Below, one piece after another: positions 1 through 12,858 of a DNA stretch of 64,000 nucleotides. Positions within the stretch are counted from its first letter, which is position 1. Each line of letters opens with the position of its first letter. The notes under the pieces are model-generated. The model saw nothing but the letters and a program-made list of their open reading frames with translations. It was not told where the DNA came from and did not search any database. The stretch is from Cylindrotheca closterium (taxonomy: Eukaryota; Bacillariophyta; Bacillariophyceae; Bacillariales; Bacillariaceae): contig CAKOGP040001836.1 in the NCBI GenBank assembly GCA_933822405.4, forward strand, positions 62,001 to 126,000, written 5' to 3'. The position numbers were made by a program, and so were the translations under genes.

Positions 1-2
1 TT

Positions 3-992
3 TATGTGCTCACCATCAAGTTGGCTCCCAATTTGCCAGCGGCAGATTTGTTGCTTGCTCGGACTTTGAAAGGAGAAACAGTTGATGTTGCAAGTCGACA
101 AGCATTGGCTTCGATTGATGATTCACAAGTCATTTTGCAACGTGTTCAAGAACTCGGAATGAAATCAGCAGTTTTTCAAGGAACTCTTCGGATGATCAAA
201 CTGTGGGCGCAACGACGAGGAATATATGGTTCGAGCATGGGATACCTTGGTGGAGGTGGTTGGGCAGTGCTGCTGGTCTGTGTATTGGAACACAAAACCG
301 AGTGGAATGGTTTGATCGACACAGCGAATGACGCCGCAAGTGCTAGCCAGATTGCCACTTTCTTCTTGTGTCACGTATTGGAATATTGGTCAAATGCTCG
401 AGTGGTGACACTCCAAGGGACCAATAGTACTGAATTGAAAGACGACCAACGCAACAACATAGTGGTCTTGGCTCCCAAAAGCGGTGGCAACTTTGGAAGA
501 TCTTCGACTCGATCCACCACCCAGCAAACTTGGAATGAATTGAGAAGGGCAGCACAGCTTTTCGATGGAGAAGCGAACACTTCAAACCTATATTCCCATC
601 TCGAAACATGTATGCTTTCCCACATCGTTGGTGGGGGAGTTAGTGACAAAATATTGGCCTTGCAAGTCCCAATCCCGATCAAATCGGCCTCATTGAAACC
701 CGCCGAAGTCAAAGCTCGCGCTACCGTGATGGGACTATCGACCACGGTCGCACTTGAACGAATCCTCCCAGCGGATATCATTCGTCCTCATTCCCAAGTT
801 GTACGAAAGAATGGGGCGTTCTGGCTCTTGCTTGAAGTCCAATGCTCTGAGAGATCAACCAGCAAAGCGCTTTCCGCTTTTGTGGATGCTCAAAACGAAT
901 TGCTGCAACAACAAATGAATCTCGGTAGTTTAACCTCGCAGCTGGTGCAGTTCTCTCCAAAGGAGTTTCAATCGCTATCGATGCCGTTGTAA
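3..992 (+). CDS. Poly(A) polymerase-like nucleotidyltransferase, 3' part
   Basis: The open frame runs in from the left edge, so the N-terminal catalytic part is missing. Visible near residues 55-85 is the signature of the poly(A) polymerase central domain: IKLWAQRRGIY followed by GYLGGGGWAVLL, which matches the family pattern 'IKLWAKRRGIYSN..GFLGG..WA'. Further on, a segment NFGRSSTRSTTQQTW resembles the 'SSYNVS.ST...M..EF' stretch of eukaryotic poly(A) polymerases. The family adds adenosines to RNA 3' ends. The apparent start near base 6 is a GTG inside the frame, not a true start. The canonical NTP-binding aspartates are not in the window, so activity cannot be judged. It could instead be a divergent non-canonical nucleotidyltransferase. 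It lies convergent to the copper ATPase, 124 bp from that gene's stop. Confidence 0.6.
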   Translation, partial: YVLTIKLAPNLPAADLLLARTLKGETVDVASRQALASIDDSQVILQRVQELGMKSAVFQGTLRMIKLWAQRRGIYGSSMGYLGGGGWAVLLVCVLEHKTEWNGLIDTANDAASASQIATFFLCHVLEYWSNARVVTLQGTNSTELKDDQRNNIVVLAPKSGGNFGRSSTRSTTQQTWNELRRAAQLFDGEANTSNLYSHLETCMLSHIVGGGVSDKILALQVPIPIKSASLKPAEVKARATVMGLSTTVALERILPADIIRPHSQVVRKNGAFWLLLEVQCSERSTSKALSAFVDAQNELLQQQMNLGSLTSQLVQFSPKEFQSLSMPL

Positions 993-1116
993 CTTGTTTT
1001 GCTGTCAATAGACTTGTTGAATATAGATGATGGAAATAAAACGATGAAAGCTTTCTTTGAAGTCAAATCTTTTTTGCTTTGTTCATTGCAATTTTAGGTT
1101 AGAGCTTTCTGAAACC

Positions 1117-4100
1117 TTAGCACTCTTCCGAGGAAGTTTGTAGGTTAGATTCGACGTCTGTCTCACTTTGCGCCAGCAAAGGTTCAGTCAAATCATTTTC
1201 GGTCTCGACCGAGCTGCTTGATCGTTGATGCCCTCTCGCTGGTTGAACCCGATTCAGCCCAATCTGTGGTGGTCGATAGAGACGTAATGCAATGGAACTC
1301 AAGACGACACTGATGGAGGACAATGCCATGGCAAGCGCAGCAGCTGTTGGCGGACAACGGGCATGGGTCATCGGATAAAAGACACCTGCCGCAATCGGGA
1401 TACTAAGACAGTTGTATACCAGAGACCACATGAAATTCAATCGGATTCTTTGTAGAATAACCCGGCTTAAATCAAGGGCTGTGCAAACATCCTCCACATT
1501 TCCCCTGATTAGAACCATATCACTTGCTTCACATGCAATCTCCGCACCAGTACCGAGACTCAGTCCAACATTAGCTTGAGCTAAAGCCGGACTGTCATTG
1601 ACACCATCGCCAACCATCGCAACGATACATCCCTGTTCTTGAAGCTGTTGTACCTTGGCAACTTTTGAGGCTGGAAGAGCTTCTGCGATCACCCTTTCCA
1701 TGGGTAAATCCAGTTGGCGAGCGATTGCTCGAGCGGTGCGGCGGTTATCTCCCGTGACCATCCAAACATCAATGCCCATTTCGTCCTTTAGGTACTTCAC
1801 AGAAGCCGCAGCTCCAGGCTTCAGCTCATCTGCGATGCCCATCACTACGCAAATTGTTGAATTGAAGGCTGCAAGAATCGCAGTCTTGCCCTGGCGCTCC
1901 AAACGTTGCATTTCATGCTCAACTTTCTCATTGATTTTAAGGCCTTGCAACTCGCCGAATGCTCGGTTGCCCACAGCGACCTTGATGTCACCATTTATTG
2001 TTGCTGAAGCACCTCTACCAGTCAAAGCAGTAAAGTCAGACGGCTGCTGAAAGTCGCAATTGTCTCCCAAGTGCTCTTCGGCATATGCCACGACTGCACC
2101 TGCAAGAGGGTGCTCAGAATTACGTTCCAGCGAAGCAAGCAACCACAAAACACAGTTTTTTGTTGTATTGGATGGGATGTCAATCTTCTCTTTTAGATCA
2201 TTCCAAAAGCTTTCATCGATCGACATGATATTAAAGTCCGTAACTCCTGGTTTCCCAAGTGTTAAGGTACCAGTCTTATCAAAGACCAGGCTGTCAACCT
2301 GAAAGATTTAAAAAATTGAGTCAAACACAAAAACCATAGTGTGTCATCCCTCATAAACACACCGTTGGTTTCTTACCTTAGCACCTGACTCCAATGTCTC
2401 GCCTCCCTTGAACAATATACCATTCTGTGCCCCAACTCCGGTTCCCATCATGATTGCGGTTGGAAGACTTAATCCGAGCGAACAAGGACAAGATATCACA
2501 AGAACCGCAATCGCGAACAGCAGTGAAAAAGTAGAAGGCGATTCGTCTTCAGGCAATAACGAGAGCGGCACAACACCTCCTTGAATCAAGGCATACCAAA
2601 CCATAAATGTAATTGTAGACAAGGCTACAACGGTCGGAACAAATATGCCCGAGACCTTGTCTGCCAGGTTTTGTATCGGCACTTCTCGGTTCCGGTTTTG
2701 AGCGTCCTGCACGAGCTGAACGATTTGGCTGAGTGCTGTGGATGCACCCACCCCCGTCACAGTCACAAAGGCTGCTCCAACACGCTGGCCACTCTCGGAG
2801 CAAATGGTACCTCCTAATACGATGGATCCCTCCGTCTTGAGTACTGGTATGGACTCTCCAGTAATCATGCTTTCGTCCACGCTCATTTCCCCAAACCGAA
2901 TGGTACCGTCCGCTGGAATAGAGGCCCCCTTAAGTACCTTGACGAGATCACCAGGAACAATGGCTTGTAGAGGCACGACTTCTTCCGTGTATGCACCGTC
3001 CAAAGGACTTGTCGCTCCAGCGGCTAGAGTGACCTTGATTGCAGTTTTTGGCTGGAGGCTTAGCAACTTGGTGAGAGCTGCCGATGTCCTTCGAACCGCC
3101 AAGGACTGTAGGAGCTTTCCCAAAAGGACAAAACATATCAACACGGTAGAGGTTTCGTAGAAATGGTACTCGATCGAGTTTGTAAAAGTAGCCCAGAGAG
3201 CGTATCCATAAGAAGCTGTGGTTCCCAAGGCAACCAGGACATCCATACCAAGAACTCCACGTTTCAAACCATAAAAGCTTTGTTTGTAGAATGGCCATCC
3301 GCATCCAAACTGCACCGGAGTACATAGAACAAACAAGATGAGAGCTTCCAGTTTTACCGTGCCGCCTCCAACCGCAACATCTTGTTGAAGAAAGGATTTC
3401 AGTCCCTTCATCCATGGGATATGAGGGAGCACCATCGTAATTAGCAAGGTTGGAAGAGCTCCAACCACCGATAAATAGAAATTTCGTTTTTTCTTTGACA
3501 CTTCTTTCTCCTGTTGTTCCAGCATGACATCCAAGCGATCATTGGCCATGTCTGCATCCGCAGGAACCGAGATTAAGGAACACTCATATCCAATATCTTC
3601 GACCGTTTCAACGAGACTTGTTGGTTGCACTATTATGGAAGAATCAAACTGCACTCGAGCCGAATTGGTCGTCAGAGAAACCGCGACTTGCTCCACACCA
3701 TGGACCGCCAACAGTGCAGTCTCAATGGCTTGGGAACACATGGTACATGTCATGCCCGAAATAGAGAGCTCGACAGTGCTAGAGGAAGACTCTCGGGTCA
3801 CAGTCTCGTAGCCAATCGCCTCGATCAGATCAATGAAGTCGCTTCTTCCTACAATAGTACTGTCATACTCGATACGAACTTGGTGAGTTGCTAGTGAACA
3901 ATTCGCCCCCTTGACCCCATTCAGGCTTTGAAGACCTTGTTCCACGGCACTTGTACACATAGAACAAGTCATGCCCGAGACTCCAATCTCTTCTACTGGC
4001 CAATTATGTTCGTTGCTGTTGTTGCTGGTGTTTCTGGCGCCACTCCTGATTCTACTGCCACTCAGAGAATTCAGGACCGACGAGGCTTCGCATCGACAGA

Positions 4101-4197
4101 GAGATTCGGTACACTTGCAATTTGGTCCACAATAACAAACATCGCAAGCACAAGAACATCCTGGATTCCCAGTGGCCTGGTCATTTACTTCATTCAT
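1117..4197 (-). CDS. Copper-transporting P1B-type ATPase
   Basis: Two exons (4197-2377 and 2298-1117) joined across a 78-nt intron give about 1,000 residues. The N-terminus has nine cysteines between residues 14 and 36 in CxC-type spacing, like a metallothionein. Two heavy-metal-associated domains follow (GMTCSMC near 76-81 and GMTCTMC near 150). Then come the transmembrane CPC motif (SCPCSLGLS, about residue 569), the phosphorylated DKTGT just after the splice site (about 614), the HP motif (SEHPLAG) and GDGVNDSPAL near 838. This set is diagnostic of Cu+-exporting P1B ATPases (CopA/ATP7/RAN1 type), which pump cytosolic copper into the secretory pathway or plastid. The reading frame extends upstream of 4197 without another ATG, so 4197 is chosen. 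The next gene starts at 4560 in the opposite direction, leaving a 362-bp shared promoter region. Confidence 0.93.
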
Positions 4198-4559
4198 ACT
4201 TTCAATAGATGATTCAACGGAAGAGGTTGATAGTTTTGTAAGGCTACAGTTTAGATTCAATAACGCAAGATTCAATAAAGTTTGAGGTTCTTGGCTTGTT
4301 TTATGATGGATGGTACAAAAAGTACTAGGAAAGCTGTTGTTTTCAGTCGAACGGGTCAAACCGAACCTCAAAAAATGCACCGAAAAATGGTTCAAACCAA
4401 AAAAAGCTCTTCTTTGCCATCATCGTAGTTCATTGCCTTTTGTGCATCGTCTTCCACCTGATGGTAGCTTCTGCAAACTGACTACTTAATCCAGACGACA
4501 CCTCCAGCGTGATATTTGAAAGAAGCAAGGAAATCGCACCTCAAAAAACGACAAAAGCC

Positions 4560-7500
4560 ATGCCCAAGTTCTTTTCCATTGCCGGCATCCGAACTGTCGG
4601 CAAACCAAATCCGCAAGTTCCTTCTGCGAGTCAGAACAATCAAAATGTCAACCTCAACGAAACGAACGCGACAAAAAGCAGCGATAATGAGGGGACCACA
4701 GCTGCCGCAAATGCCACGACATCTCAATTCAATAATCACGCTACTGCCACCAAGAATGCAAATGCAAATGCAGCATCTAACCCGTCCAACCAAGAACCGC
4801 AACAACCACAAAGTCTCTTTCACAAATATCCCGGCAGCGGCAAGTTGACCATTCAACAGAAAAAGGGCAAGACTGGTCACACCAAAAGCGTCATTCGCCG
4901 CGTCCCCATTTACACGGAAGACTACAATTCCTCGGACGATGAAGACATGAATCAACATCGTGCTGATGTGCATATTCCCCAAAGTCTTTTGTTGCAAGAT
5001 GACGAGACTATTTTGTTGGATGAATTGGACAATGAAATCACTCGTCAAGAAGAACAAGAACTGTTGGATGAATGGAATGATAAAATAACTGCCCAAGAAG
5101 AAGTCGATTTGATGAAACGACTCTGGATCAATATTGAACATGCTGCTTATTTGGAACATTGTGCGGCCAAGCCATCGGCTGTTTTGGTGGTGGAAGATCC
5201 GTTGTCCTATAACAATGATCGTCGTCCATTGCTCTCTGTCAAAATGCCAAAGTCCAAGGTTCCAACCCAATTGGTATTTCCTACCGAAATCACTGGAACG
5301 GTTGACTTTTGCAAAGCATCCATAAAGTTACCAAGATATTTGGATCAAGAACACAAGATTCTTGCCTTTACCAGAGCTGAATTCTACACGGGGGTATTTC
5401 TGCCATTTGAAACAGACCTTTTGGGCGAAGCATACAAGTCACTTAATGGATGGGACGCGAGCCTCTTGGTCTCGGAGGAAGACCCCTTTTCGTATGTCTT
5501 GCAAGCCAGAGCAGAAAGGGGGGTTTTGGAAGAGTTGAAGAGACAGGCGGAAGTATGGGTTCAAGATCGGATACGCATGATTAATTCCTACTTGTTGCTA
5601 CGAGATGGAGCCAGTGTTGTTATCGATAACCTGGTTCAGCCACGGCTATTCGAGGAAGCTGTAAAACAAGAAAAAAAGGCATTTAAGAAGAATGTGGTGG
5701 GTGTTCTCGAAAAGAACTTAGGATGGATTGAGAAACATGCAAAGAGTGAGAACCGACCAGCATCACTAACGGGATGGAGAGTGAGTGTTCAATTCAAAAT
5801 GCATCCTCGCCCTTGTACAATTGATGCAACTGGCTCTGCCGAGGTCTTGGCTCAATTGGCCGAGGCCACAAGGGATTGGGTACAAACTCAAAGTCTGTAC
5901 GCAATTACAGATTCTTTTGAATCGTCTCATTTGACGTCGTCGACAAGAGGTACTCCGAGTAAGCGAATTCGAATGACTTTCCGCTACCCAAGATGTGTGC
6001 CACTGGGCTACGAGAATCGAAGCCAGGAACTATCCAAAACGCAAATTCCCGTCCAGTATGCGAATTGCGGTGTCTCGCTTGCCGGAATTAAGGAGCGAAC
6101 TCTGTTATCATACATGATGGGTGGGCCTGACGCCTTTGAGAAAGGTTGCACCTTGCTCACAATACATGGGAACGAATGCAACACACCGAATGACCTTCAG
6201 TGCATTTATTCTCAGGCTCGAGAAACGGACAGAAATTTCGTCAATTTGACTCTGTGTCTCTCTAGATATACCAATTTTTTGGCCATTCCCGAATTGATGG
6301 ATATGAACCCAAGACGCCTCGACAGCAAACCATTCCAGCTGAGCGACTACAAAAACCCAGATTCCATTGAAGCGCCAATGGGGCAAGTGCAGCAGCAGAA
6401 ACCGGCTGGGGCGGAAGGGCCACCTGTTGCCGAACAGCCATTAGCTGTTTCCAAACAGCCAGCTGCTGTTGTTGAAGAGAAGGAAAGAGACGGTAATTTT
6501 AAACAACCAGAATTTGCCGCACCGGACGAAGATGCCCCACATCAAGAGCAACCAAACGTTCCCGAAAAAAATAAATTGAAAGAAAAAGATCAGGAAAAGT
6601 GGATTCTTCGACTATTGGAAAATGAAAAGTCCATCGAGATGGATGTCATTTTTTCTTCGGGAGAAAGTCTGGGTGCTAGTTGCAGCCTTTGTAAAGTGAA
6701 AGGAGGAGGAGTGCTCTTGTTCAACCCCAAAAAGGACGGCCAACTACTGAAAGTCCTTGGAAACGCTTCGAAGTCCAACTTTGTCTTGTGGAAAGTAAAT
6801 GGATCCATTGTCAAGCATTTCGATCACCTGAAAATTTTGGTAGTAGCAGCCAAGAAGAGCAAGAGACCTTTGCAATGCGTTCTGGTGATGCACGAAGGCA
6901 CTGATCTGAGTCAAATCGATAAGTCGAAGCTCGTTCTTGGAGACACTGCGAACCCGCGCCGACGCAATGGGGACACTCATTCGCTCGAAAAGCAGCTGCG
7001 ACCAACAAAAACGAGTGTGGCCGCAAATGGTAGCAACACGGCGTCTCGCAAGGATGAAACTGAGGGCTCCGAAGAAGAAGCGGACTATGCAGCTGAATGG
7101 GATATTGATGACGACGATTCTTCCGATAGTGATGTTTCGGCACTCATTAGTTTGAAGAAGAAGAAAACAAATATTTCGAAAAAGAAGAGTACAACATCCA
7201 AAGCAAGTGCATCGAAACCTGGCGCCTCCTTGGAGGCAACAACTCGTCAGAAGGGAAAAGGGAGAGATACGCTGGAATCAAACCCCTTCAGTGATTCCGA
7301 TAGTGATAGTGCCGAGCCGACTCGTGCAGACCTGAAAAAGAGAAAACGGGTACCCAAAAATAAGGATTCGATATCCCAAGGAAGTGCAACAAACGCTACG
7401 AGTACATCTGGCAAGCCTGTCTCTCAAAGTGCAGATTTAGTTGTTGCCGACGAAGCTCCTATCCCCAAAAAGCGCCGAACCATTCCAACCACGAATATCG

Positions 7501-10500
7501 TCTCGGATAGATCAACTTCGACTAGTGGTTCACAAGCTCTTGCCGATCCAAACTTCACAACGAATTCTAGCCAGATGAGAAGCAAGGTCAGCAGCATTGG
7601 AACATCCGCTTCTCAAAAGACGAATAATGCATCGCTTGCTACCACATCTCGTGGGTCGAACAATACAAATTCATCTGGTCGAGCCACGTCTACTGGCGCA
7701 ACATCCGACCCTCTTGCAGAGCTTCTTTTAGTGCCATCAAAACCGAAATTAAAACAAAAGCGAACACAATTGACGCAATCGAATGAAGAACCGGCTGGAA
7801 AGAAACTCAAGGGGAGTTCAGTCGTCGAAGCTCAGAGGAATGCAGCAAAACAAGTGTCGGAGCCACCGATACCGCGTCGAAAGTCGCACGAACCAAAGGG
7901 TTCGGCACTAATGCAGGAATTCCAGGTCGAATTTGCATCTTTACGGCCAATTGGGGCATTCTTTAAGACGGAGGGGTCAAAGTGCAAAGTTTTCTCTGTC
8001 TATAAGAAAGGGAATGCGAAAGAGGATGGGAAAATCATGCCTGGTAAGGGAAACAAGCTTTGGCACTGCGATCTAATTGTTTGGCTTTATTTCGTTTTAA
8101 CTAATTGTTTTCGTTAGGGTCCATTGCCGTGGCTGCGTCAGTATCAGGAAGGCGACAAGAAATTTCAAGCCACGAAGAGTTGCAAAAGCTTTATATTGAA
8201 GCCAAAAATCGACAATCAAAGATACGTATATTTTTTGTAAACACCGATGTCTTTGGGCATAGAATGGATATGCAATCGGACCGGGATTGGACAGAATATG
8301 GAGTTTGGACGAATCGATATCAGGGTGGCTGGGCAGGTGGTGCAAAAACAAAGAACGGAGTTGTCTACATGGCAAACAAGCTCGCCAGCAACAGAGAGTC
8401 TTCCGCTGCCACTAGCATCGCTTCGAGAACGGAGAATGATAGAACCCCTAGAGAGACTAGTGGTCCAGAAAGTTTACAGCTGCGGGGTGATAGCTCAACG
8501 CGAAAAAATCCTCCAAGTGACCCAAAACCGCAGAAACGACTTGGACCATGTAGGATAAAGAACCCTTCCGCTCCTCGTGAACGACGGAATGAGAAGGTGA
8601 AGTTTTCAGACGACAAGAATGAAGTCAAGTATTTTGTTGTTGGATCGGCGACAGATCAATATCACGATGACAGTCATGCGATCTCAAACGAAATGACAAT
8701 CGAATCGCAACCGTCATCTCCATCAGATGTCCTTAAGGATGCAGTGACGAATCAACGGTACACAAAGTTGATTGAAGTTCTTGAAACAGGGGCGCCCTCT
8801 GCATTTGAGGACACCTACAGAGCTCTTGCGAATCACCACGAATATGCCAAGGTAAATGACATTTTGTATTTCGTTTCCACTCTGTGCCTATTCATTTTTC
8901 AGCTGACTCTAAATGAAACTTTGTGTCGCAACTGTAAAGCGAGCCATCATTGAAGAAAATGAACATGCGCGAAAAAAGGATATGCAAGCGAAGAAAAAGG
9001 TTCTTGGTATTTATGTTCCTATATGCCTATGTATTGAACAGGTAATGGAATTGGGACACCTTTCAGACTTCACTTTCTGTGTAAAAACAGTCGAGCTCAA
9101 GAAGAAACCAAAGAGAAGAACGGTGGGAAGAACAGAGAGCCTTTCTGGCAAGGTGTCGATAAAGCGCGGGGAGCATGTGCACGAACTCGGCTCACTTCAC
9201 AAAACCAATACCAAGGCTTTCATCTCCTACGGTGAATCCGAGCGGAGATCCTTTCGGACCACTGCTAATGCAGAGCTCAGGCTTTCCACATGTTATCTTT
9301 TCATCGACTTTCGAGAAGGAGTGTTTGAAGATGCAATCCCTGCTGCCAAGCTTGGGAACGTCATGATCCCCCTCAGTAAGATCGGCCGTCGATGCCCCAT
9401 TAATAAGCCATTGCATGTTGAAGAAGATTTGAAAGTGAAACCTGATTCAATCCTTTCCAAAGGAGCTGTGGGAATTGAGATTTCTAGGTTCAAGGCCAGT
9501 AGAGATGCCATCATAAAGGAAAAAGAAGAGCTGACAAAGAGACTGTATCAAGAAATATCATACATTAAGAGATTCAACGATGAGTTTGGAGGAGGAAGGA
9601 TCAGGCTTTCCGGAAACATCAGAAGCATGGGGAATGCGACCTTGCTTCATGCAGCAATACATCTAGGCGAGGAAGAAATGGTGAAACGACTCTTAGATCT
9701 CAGGGCTGATCCACGTATGAAGAGCAGTCGATATGGTACCCCCATCCATCAGGCGATGAACTTGAAAGATCGCTCGCTCGAAAAGCTTCAAAACCTTATC
9801 AACAATGGCGACCCACCAGAAAGGACTGAGCCAGTACAGCATCTTTTCGACGTGTATTCTCGAATACTCAGGCTTCTGAAATCGAATGAAGAAGAGGAGC
9901 TCCCTGATGACATGAAAGGAATTTCGGATGACTCTGATGAAGATGAAGATTATCCGGGTGATAGATCACTTGGCTCGAAAAGAAAGGGTGCTTCCGGTAC
10001 CTCAGAGGCAGACCAGAAAAAGCGACAGTTTGAAATCATGCAAGAGATTTTCAGCAGAGCTCCAAAAGCAGCAGGGGGTTTAGAAGATGGATTGGAAGCC
10101 AACAAATTTTTTGTTAGTGGCATGCTGAGATTGCATTACAGCAAAGAGTGTCCAGATGTACCGGCCATGGAGAAGTTTGTAAAAGAGGCACAAGATCGCA
10201 AGGTCTTGGTCTCTATTTCTGAGACGAAGTTTAGGCTTGGTGCAGCAACTGGTAGTCAAGAATCAGACATTTTGACGAAGGAAAAAGAAGTCCCTTTGCC
10301 AGAGACGTCACTGAGCTGGCTGCATCATGGGAAGGTAGTTTGTGATCATTTCGGGACTAGTAGAGGGTGCAGGTATGGCCATCATTGCCGCGATGCACAT
10401 GTCTATCACTATCCGACAGACACGAAATCGCGCCTCGTCCTCGAATCAAAGGAGTTACTAAAGGAGAAGAGGGAACGTTTTGTACTGAAACCTGAGTTTT

Positions 10501-11381
10501 TGAAAACATTGCGCCTAGACGGTTGGTTTACGGCGGGCTACTACAACCCGAATAAGAGCAAGAGCTTGTATTTCCATGCCGAAGGTGGCAAAGGGAAAGC
10601 GAACAGATTTGGAGTCAATTGGTACGTTTCTTGGCCACAGCGTTTCGCACGGAAAATTTGTCGCGATCTCATTGTATCTCATCAATTTGCAGGTATCCGG
10701 CGCTTCATGAGGCAAAAGAAGCCCTCCAAAGAGTGATGACAGCGAAAACACTGGGCCGCTATCGATACAACAATATCCTTTCTCATGAAGAAAACAAAGC
10801 CCACCGCGCACAATCACAAACCGAGGCTTCGTCACAAACGAAAGAAGGAAATCGATCGTTGCCACTATTGAAAGATAGAGACTGGATGGACAAGTCTTTG
10901 GAATTTCCCAGATGTCCCAGCGGTGTCGATCCGAAGAGCTGTCAGAATCAAGATTTCTGGCGAGTTGAAGGTATGTGATACCGCTATCTTTTGAATTTAT
11001 TGTGGACAAAAGCATGGCTCATTACGAAAACACAATTTTCTTGCTTCACCAAAGCTCGTTTCGGGGACACGATCGGACATCAGTTGAAGATATTCCTCGA
11101 TCCAGATGTAAGTTCCAAGCAACTTGGAAAAGTGTGGTCCAGTCAAGTCGTCTCACATATGTGATTTTACATTTGCTCCAAAGGATGTATACCCCTTGGA
11201 AAGGAACGGCTTCCATACAGCAGCATTTGCTGATCGCCAAAACAAAAAGATCATCTACGTAGAAGGTGGGAACTCGAAGATAAATATCCAAGGTGTCCAT
11301 TGGTATTCTTCAGAGTCTGAAGCAAGAAATGCGTTGGAACCAGTCGTAGCAGCATCTCGAACACGTTCGGCTGGCAGCTAG
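4560..11381 (+). CDS. Large multidomain protein with PDZ-like, ankyrin and CCCH zinc-finger modules
   Basis: Six exons (4560-8043, 8118-8851, 8940-10621, 10693-10970, 11055-11107, 11184-11381) with introns of 71-88 nt give 6,429 nt and 2,142 residues. I do not recognise the whole protein. Visible parts are a low-complexity N-terminus, PDZ-like folds near residues 500-590 and 690-790 (GASCSL..GGGVLLF...LLKV...VNG), a long Ser/Lys/Asp-rich linker with basic NLS-like runs (KKRKRVPK, KKRR), ankyrin-like helices near 1636-1720 (TLLHAAIHLGEEEMVKRLL), and a CCCH finger near 1872 (C-x8-C-x5-C-x3-H). Two related C-terminal units near 1933-1982 and 2085-2133 share the pattern K..YF/YVEGG....GVNWY..L.EA..AL. 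An in-frame stretch VLGIYVPICLCIEQ after the start of exon 3 is bounded by GT and AG and may be a very short intron (42 nt). The context suggests a nuclear, perhaps RNA-linked, protein, but function is inference only. Confidence 0.75.
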
Positions 11382-11536
11382 TGCCTTTCTGACTTCATTC
11401 GCTTGCTAGGACTAGAGCATTCAGTAAATGCATTTCCAAGCGAATTGCGAAGCCATAGCTACATAAACTTCGCCAAACTTCTCGGCTTCAAGATTTCTCT
11501 ACCGCCATACTCAATTTTTTTGAATGCGATCGCGAT

Positions 11537-12858
11537 CTACCATTTACAAATGGGAAAATTTTCTTGAGACAGCTCTACTTTGGAAGGGTCCGCTACCCCT
11601 TCCACGTAGGGCTTCCATAGTTTACTTTGCTGTGCTTCTCGAGTAAACTTCACATTGGCCGGCACAAAGTGTAATCCCAATCCTCGTCGTGGTTTTGTCT
11701 TGCTTTGGTTCTTGTTGGATCCATGCCAAATCTTGCCGTGATGAATTGACAAACTTCCTGCTTTGATTCCTTTCATGCTAATAATGGTCAAGTCATCCAT
11801 AGCTAATCCTTCACAAGAGGCAGCTGACTGAAGCAAATTGTGAACGTTCGACGCTTGAAAGAATTGACTGGCCGATCCTACCCGACCGTCGCCCCATTTG
11901 TGACTGCCTACAACATATTCCAGCGGACCCAACTCTTCCAACATGTCGTCCAGGGCAATCCATACCGTGACCACATCGTTGGGGTCAAACATGAAATAGG
12001 GCGAGTCCCGATGAAAGACCAGCGGTGGTGCTCCCGGTGGTTTCGCCCAGACTTGATCTTGGGCCAAGCGAGCGCCTTGAGGCCATTGGGCTAGCTGTGC
12101 CACCAAGTGCGCCAATTGTGGGTTGGTTTCCAGTCTCCGATACAAGGAGTCAGCCTTATGGATGTTAATGATTTGCAATACTTTGACATTTTGATAGTTT
12201 CCCGAAAACCCAATGGGACCAACCCAACCTCCCTTGCTCTTCTTTTTCTTCTTTGACCCAGCGTTCGTTGGCGTATCGTCTTCGTCTCCATTCTCGCTCT
12301 TCTTTTCCTCAGCGTCCGAAGTTTTCATCGGCGGTTTTGGCGTTTTGATCTTCTTCGGAATCTTGTCTGGAGCCGCTTTGCGGTCATATTGCCCTTTTGC
12401 AAACAAAGAGTAGATGTCATTGACTGGTATGCTACCATTATTGGCACGAGATTGTGACATTACATCGTACCTCGCAACACATCTTCCAATCGATCGTTTA
12501 GTGCATGGACATCCTTTAGCGAAAGCACCTCAGGAAAGACGCAAAAACCTTCGCTCTGAAAACGTTCAATCATACTTGGTGGGGCATCTAACAATGCTTC
12601 TGGTATGGCAGGAGGAGGCTGGTTTACTGCATCAGCATCGTGCTGCAGTCGGTGGTAGCTTTCTAGCAAAGGTACCCGAAACAGAAAGCTCTCTTCTTGC
12701 GAATCACATTCCACCTCATTCTTATCGGTATCCGTAGCTTTCTGAATTAATTCATCTGTGGATGTCATTGTATTGACGACCCTATCACTCTGTCGATTGT
12801 TGTTGTGGAATGGAATGGATGCATGATTTTTGAATTTGATGGCCAGGCGTCTGTCCAT
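11537..12858 (-). CDS. Phytanoyl-CoA dioxygenase (PhyH) family protein
   Basis: Exons 12858-12471 and 12393-11537 are joined across a 77-nt intron (414 residues). The splice is supported because it restores the family string VLRG|QYDRKAAPDKIPK and puts two otherwise out-of-phase frames together. The 2-oxoglutarate/Fe(II) dioxygenase features are an HRD facial-triad motif (PLVFHRDSPYF), the loop FDPNDVVTVWIALDD, GPLEYVVGSHKWG, a distal histidine in LSIHHGKIWHGS, and a 2OG-binding arginine in RRGLGLHFVP. PhyH enzymes hydroxylate lipids or small molecules; the substrate here is unknown. A charged, lysine-rich insert (TSDAEEKKSENGDEDD...KKKKKSKGG) interrupts the domain before GPIGFSGNYQNV. The stop is 155 bp from the convergent multidomain gene. 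The start at 12858 is the first ATG after a GTG-opened frame. Confidence 0.88.

Noticed and set aside
2581..3415. Several 80-155 codon frames opposite or overlapping the copper ATPase
   Set aside because: They overlap a clear P1B ATPase coding frame and have no independent support.
4482..5270. 262-codon frame on the minus strand
   Set aside because: Antisense to exon 1 of the multidomain gene; hydrophobic-looking only because it mirrors Asn/Gln/Ala-rich coding sequence.
11537..12459. PhyH gene starting at the in-frame ATG at 12460
   Set aside because: A 77-nt intron joins it to the upstream exon and restores the family motif VLRG|QYDRK, so that ATG is inside the intron.
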